Of a stretch of 6,829 nucleotides of DNA, positions 6,085 to 6,829 are shown piece by piece. Position 1 is the stretch's first letter. Each line of letters starts with the position of its first letter. The position numbers were made by a program, and so were the translations under genes. The notes below the pieces were generated by a model. That model did not search any database. It had not been told where the DNA came from and saw only the letters and a list, made by a program, of their open reading frames with translations. The DNA lies in NCBI GenBank assembly GCA_030605895.1, contig JAUWHL010000277.1, positions 1-6,829 of the forward strand, in the 5' to 3' direction. The stretch is from Promethearchaeota archaeon (GTDB lineage: Archaea > Asgardarchaeota > Lokiarchaeia > Sigyniarchaeales > SOKP01).

Positions 6085-6094
6085 AAAAAAAAAA
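6085..6094 (-). terminator. oligo-T terminator (T10) after the 189-residue gene
   Basis: T10 on the minus strand lies about 55 bp past the stop at 6149, the longest such tract in the window. It is flanked by two copies of AAAGGATTA (6070-6078 and 6092-6100). It should end the transcript of the 189-residue gene before the decayed zinc-finger copy. Confidence 0.5.
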
Positions 6095-6148
6095 GGATTA
6101 AAATATATTATATTATCATTTTGTAATTTTTTACCGAAAATATTTTAT

Positions 6149-6718
6149 CTATAATATGAATGTATCCTTTTTCTCAGACTCTCTCAAGTGTTTTTGAAGT
6201 TTTTTATAAGTTTCGAAATCTAATTCTTGATATAAATCATCTGATTCTTCTATACTTAGATCATCTAGGTATCCTTCTATAATTAAAAAAGCCATTACGT
6301 TTAAGTTTCCATCACGAAATCTCTTTGTAATTTCCTTTTTAAATACCTGCTTTGCAATTTTATCACCTGCTTGAGTTAATTTTCTTAGTAATGGGAATGC
6401 TAAATTACTATGAAGTATTTGAGTATTGTATGATTGCTCGTACCATGCTTGCAAATTTGACGAATGTGCCCAAAATTCGACTTCAGGAGGAATATCATTT
6501 TCATATTCATCAATTAGTTCTAAAGAATGATTCAAACTTTTAGATTGAGTATCAATTGATAATTTTTCTAAGTTGTTCTCTTTAGTTTCACTGGTAAAGC
6601 TTAATTCGTTCAACAATAAGTATTTACATTGGATTATTTTTACATCGTTAATGTATATTATAGTTTTGTTATCCTCCAATTTAAGTTTAAGAAGATCACT
6701 AATTTTAAATTCTTTCAT
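6149..6718 (-). CDS. Asgard-type conserved protein of unknown function, short form without leucine-rich repeats
   Basis: The protein has 189 residues, no signal peptide and no membrane helix, so it is probably cytoplasmic. Residues 1-40 look like a small beta-rich head (FKISDLLKLKLEDNKTIIYIN, then QCKYLLLNE). An acidic, low-complexity linker runs about 41-75. The core at about 76-145 has IPPEVEFWAHSSNLQAWYEQ, YNTQILHSNLAFPLLRKL and a helix with AGDKIAKQVFKKEI. The tail is helical and acidic (DLSIEESDDLYQELD). From memory, this head plus core is frequent in Lokiarchaeia-type genomes, often followed by leucine-rich repeats in longer proteins. Here the gene stops before any repeats. I cannot run a search to confirm this. 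The ATG at 6718 is supported by a TATA box 24 bp upstream. It lies 33 bp downstream of a zinc-finger gene, and a decayed copy of that gene family lies on its other side, so the segment may have been duplicated. No function is assigned. Confidence 0.85.
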   Translation of the reverse strand: MKEFKISDLLKLKLEDNKTIIYINDVKIIQCKYLLLNELSFTSETKENNLEKLSIDTQSKSLNHSLELIDEYENDIPPEVEFWAHSSNLQAWYEQSYNTQILHSNLAFPLLRKLTQAGDKIAKQVFKKEITKRFRDGNLNVMAFLIIEGYLDDLSIEESDDLYQELDFETYKKLQKHLRESEKKDTFIL

Positions 6719-6738
6719 CGTTACATAGTTAAAGATAA

Positions 6739-6745
6739 TAATATA
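6739..6745 (-). promoter_or_regulatory. TATA box of the 189-residue gene
   Basis: The minus strand reads CATATATTATTATC, with TATATTA centred 24 bp upstream of the ATG at 6718, which fits a leaderless transcript. It lies in the 33-bp gap after the zinc-finger stop, so the gene can be transcribed alone despite its closeness to its neighbour. An ATG directly followed by TAA sits 6 bp upstream of the real start. Confidence 0.5.
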
Positions 6746-6751
6746 TGCAAA

Positions 6752-6829
6752 TCAAGTTTTTTGATGCCCACAATAAGGGCACTTTAATTTAATAAATCCC
6801 ACATTAAAACCCTTTATCTCGGTAATCAG
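6752..6829 (-). CDS. zinc-finger/zinc-ribbon protein, C-terminal end only (5' end beyond window)
   Basis: The minus-strand frame is open from the window edge for 25 codons and stops with TGA at 6752-6754. It reads ITEIKGFNVGFIKLK followed by CPYCGHQKT. CPYCGH is a classic zinc knuckle (CxxCGH), probably half of a zinc ribbon whose partner cysteines lie upstream outside the window, or a terminal metal-binding tail. Reality of the gene is supported by conserved spacing and sequence in a second, decayed copy at 5835-5957 whose T-E-I-K-G, V-G-F, K-L and C positions match. The role cannot be told from 25 residues; such tails occur in many small archaeal nucleic-acid- or protein-binding proteins. 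It precedes the 189-residue gene by 33 bp on the same strand. Confidence 0.7.
   Translation of the reverse strand: MITEIKGFNVGFIKLKCPYCGHQKT

Noticed and set aside
6352..6543. 63-codon plus-strand frame inside the 189-residue gene
   Set aside because: It is antisense to the conserved core of that gene.
1..6829. CRISPR array, insertion sequence or integrase
   Set aside because: No regularly spaced repeats, no transposase or recombinase motifs and no terminal inverted repeats are present.

Overview
The window is A+T-rich, with long oligo-A/oligo-T tracts between genes. It reads as archaeal chromosome. The evidence is a two-domain CDC48/VAT-type AAA+ ATPase with a HbYX-like C-terminus, a HerA-type hexameric ATPase, TATA boxes about 25 bp from start codons that imply short or absent leaders, oligo-T terminators and almost no Shine-Dalgarno sequences. 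The 189-residue protein near the right end carries a conserved block that I associate from memory with Lokiarchaeia-type Asgard genomes. An Asgard (Promethearchaeota) origin is therefore my best guess, but it is an inference. No rRNA, tRNA, CRISPR array, transposase or integrase is visible.

Layout. Bases 1-1389 (+) are the C-terminal two thirds of CDC48: the end of D1, all of D2, and the tail. A small winged-helix-like gene (+) follows. Its open frame runs 1463-1741 but has no good start codon, and a one-base length error in a C4 run would restore an ATG start. Everything from 1733 to the right edge is on the minus strand. In transcription order, right to left, it holds: a 5'-truncated zinc-finger protein (6829-6752), the 189-residue Asgard-type protein (6718-6149), a decayed copy of the same zinc-finger family (5957-5835, traces further upstream), a glycerol-kinase-like FGGY kinase (5736-4201), a four-helix membrane protein (4021-3413) and a HerA/DUF87 ATPase (3259-1733). 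The ATPase converges on the winged-helix gene with a 9-bp overlap of coding sequence.

How the genes relate. Most minus-strand genes seem to have their own TATA box and a downstream T-tract, so this looks like a run of single-gene units rather than one operon. CDC48 is an unfoldase/segregase that probably feeds the proteasome. HerA would be a DNA translocase, but its usual partner NurA is absent here. The kinase would make glycerol 3-phosphate. I see no convincing multi-gene defence or metabolic system. The most interesting points are the intact/decayed zinc-finger pair flanking the 189-residue gene, the altered arginine-finger motif and HbYX-like tail of CDC48, the start-codon problem of the winged-helix gene, and a 16-bp perfect palindrome just downstream of the herA TATA box.
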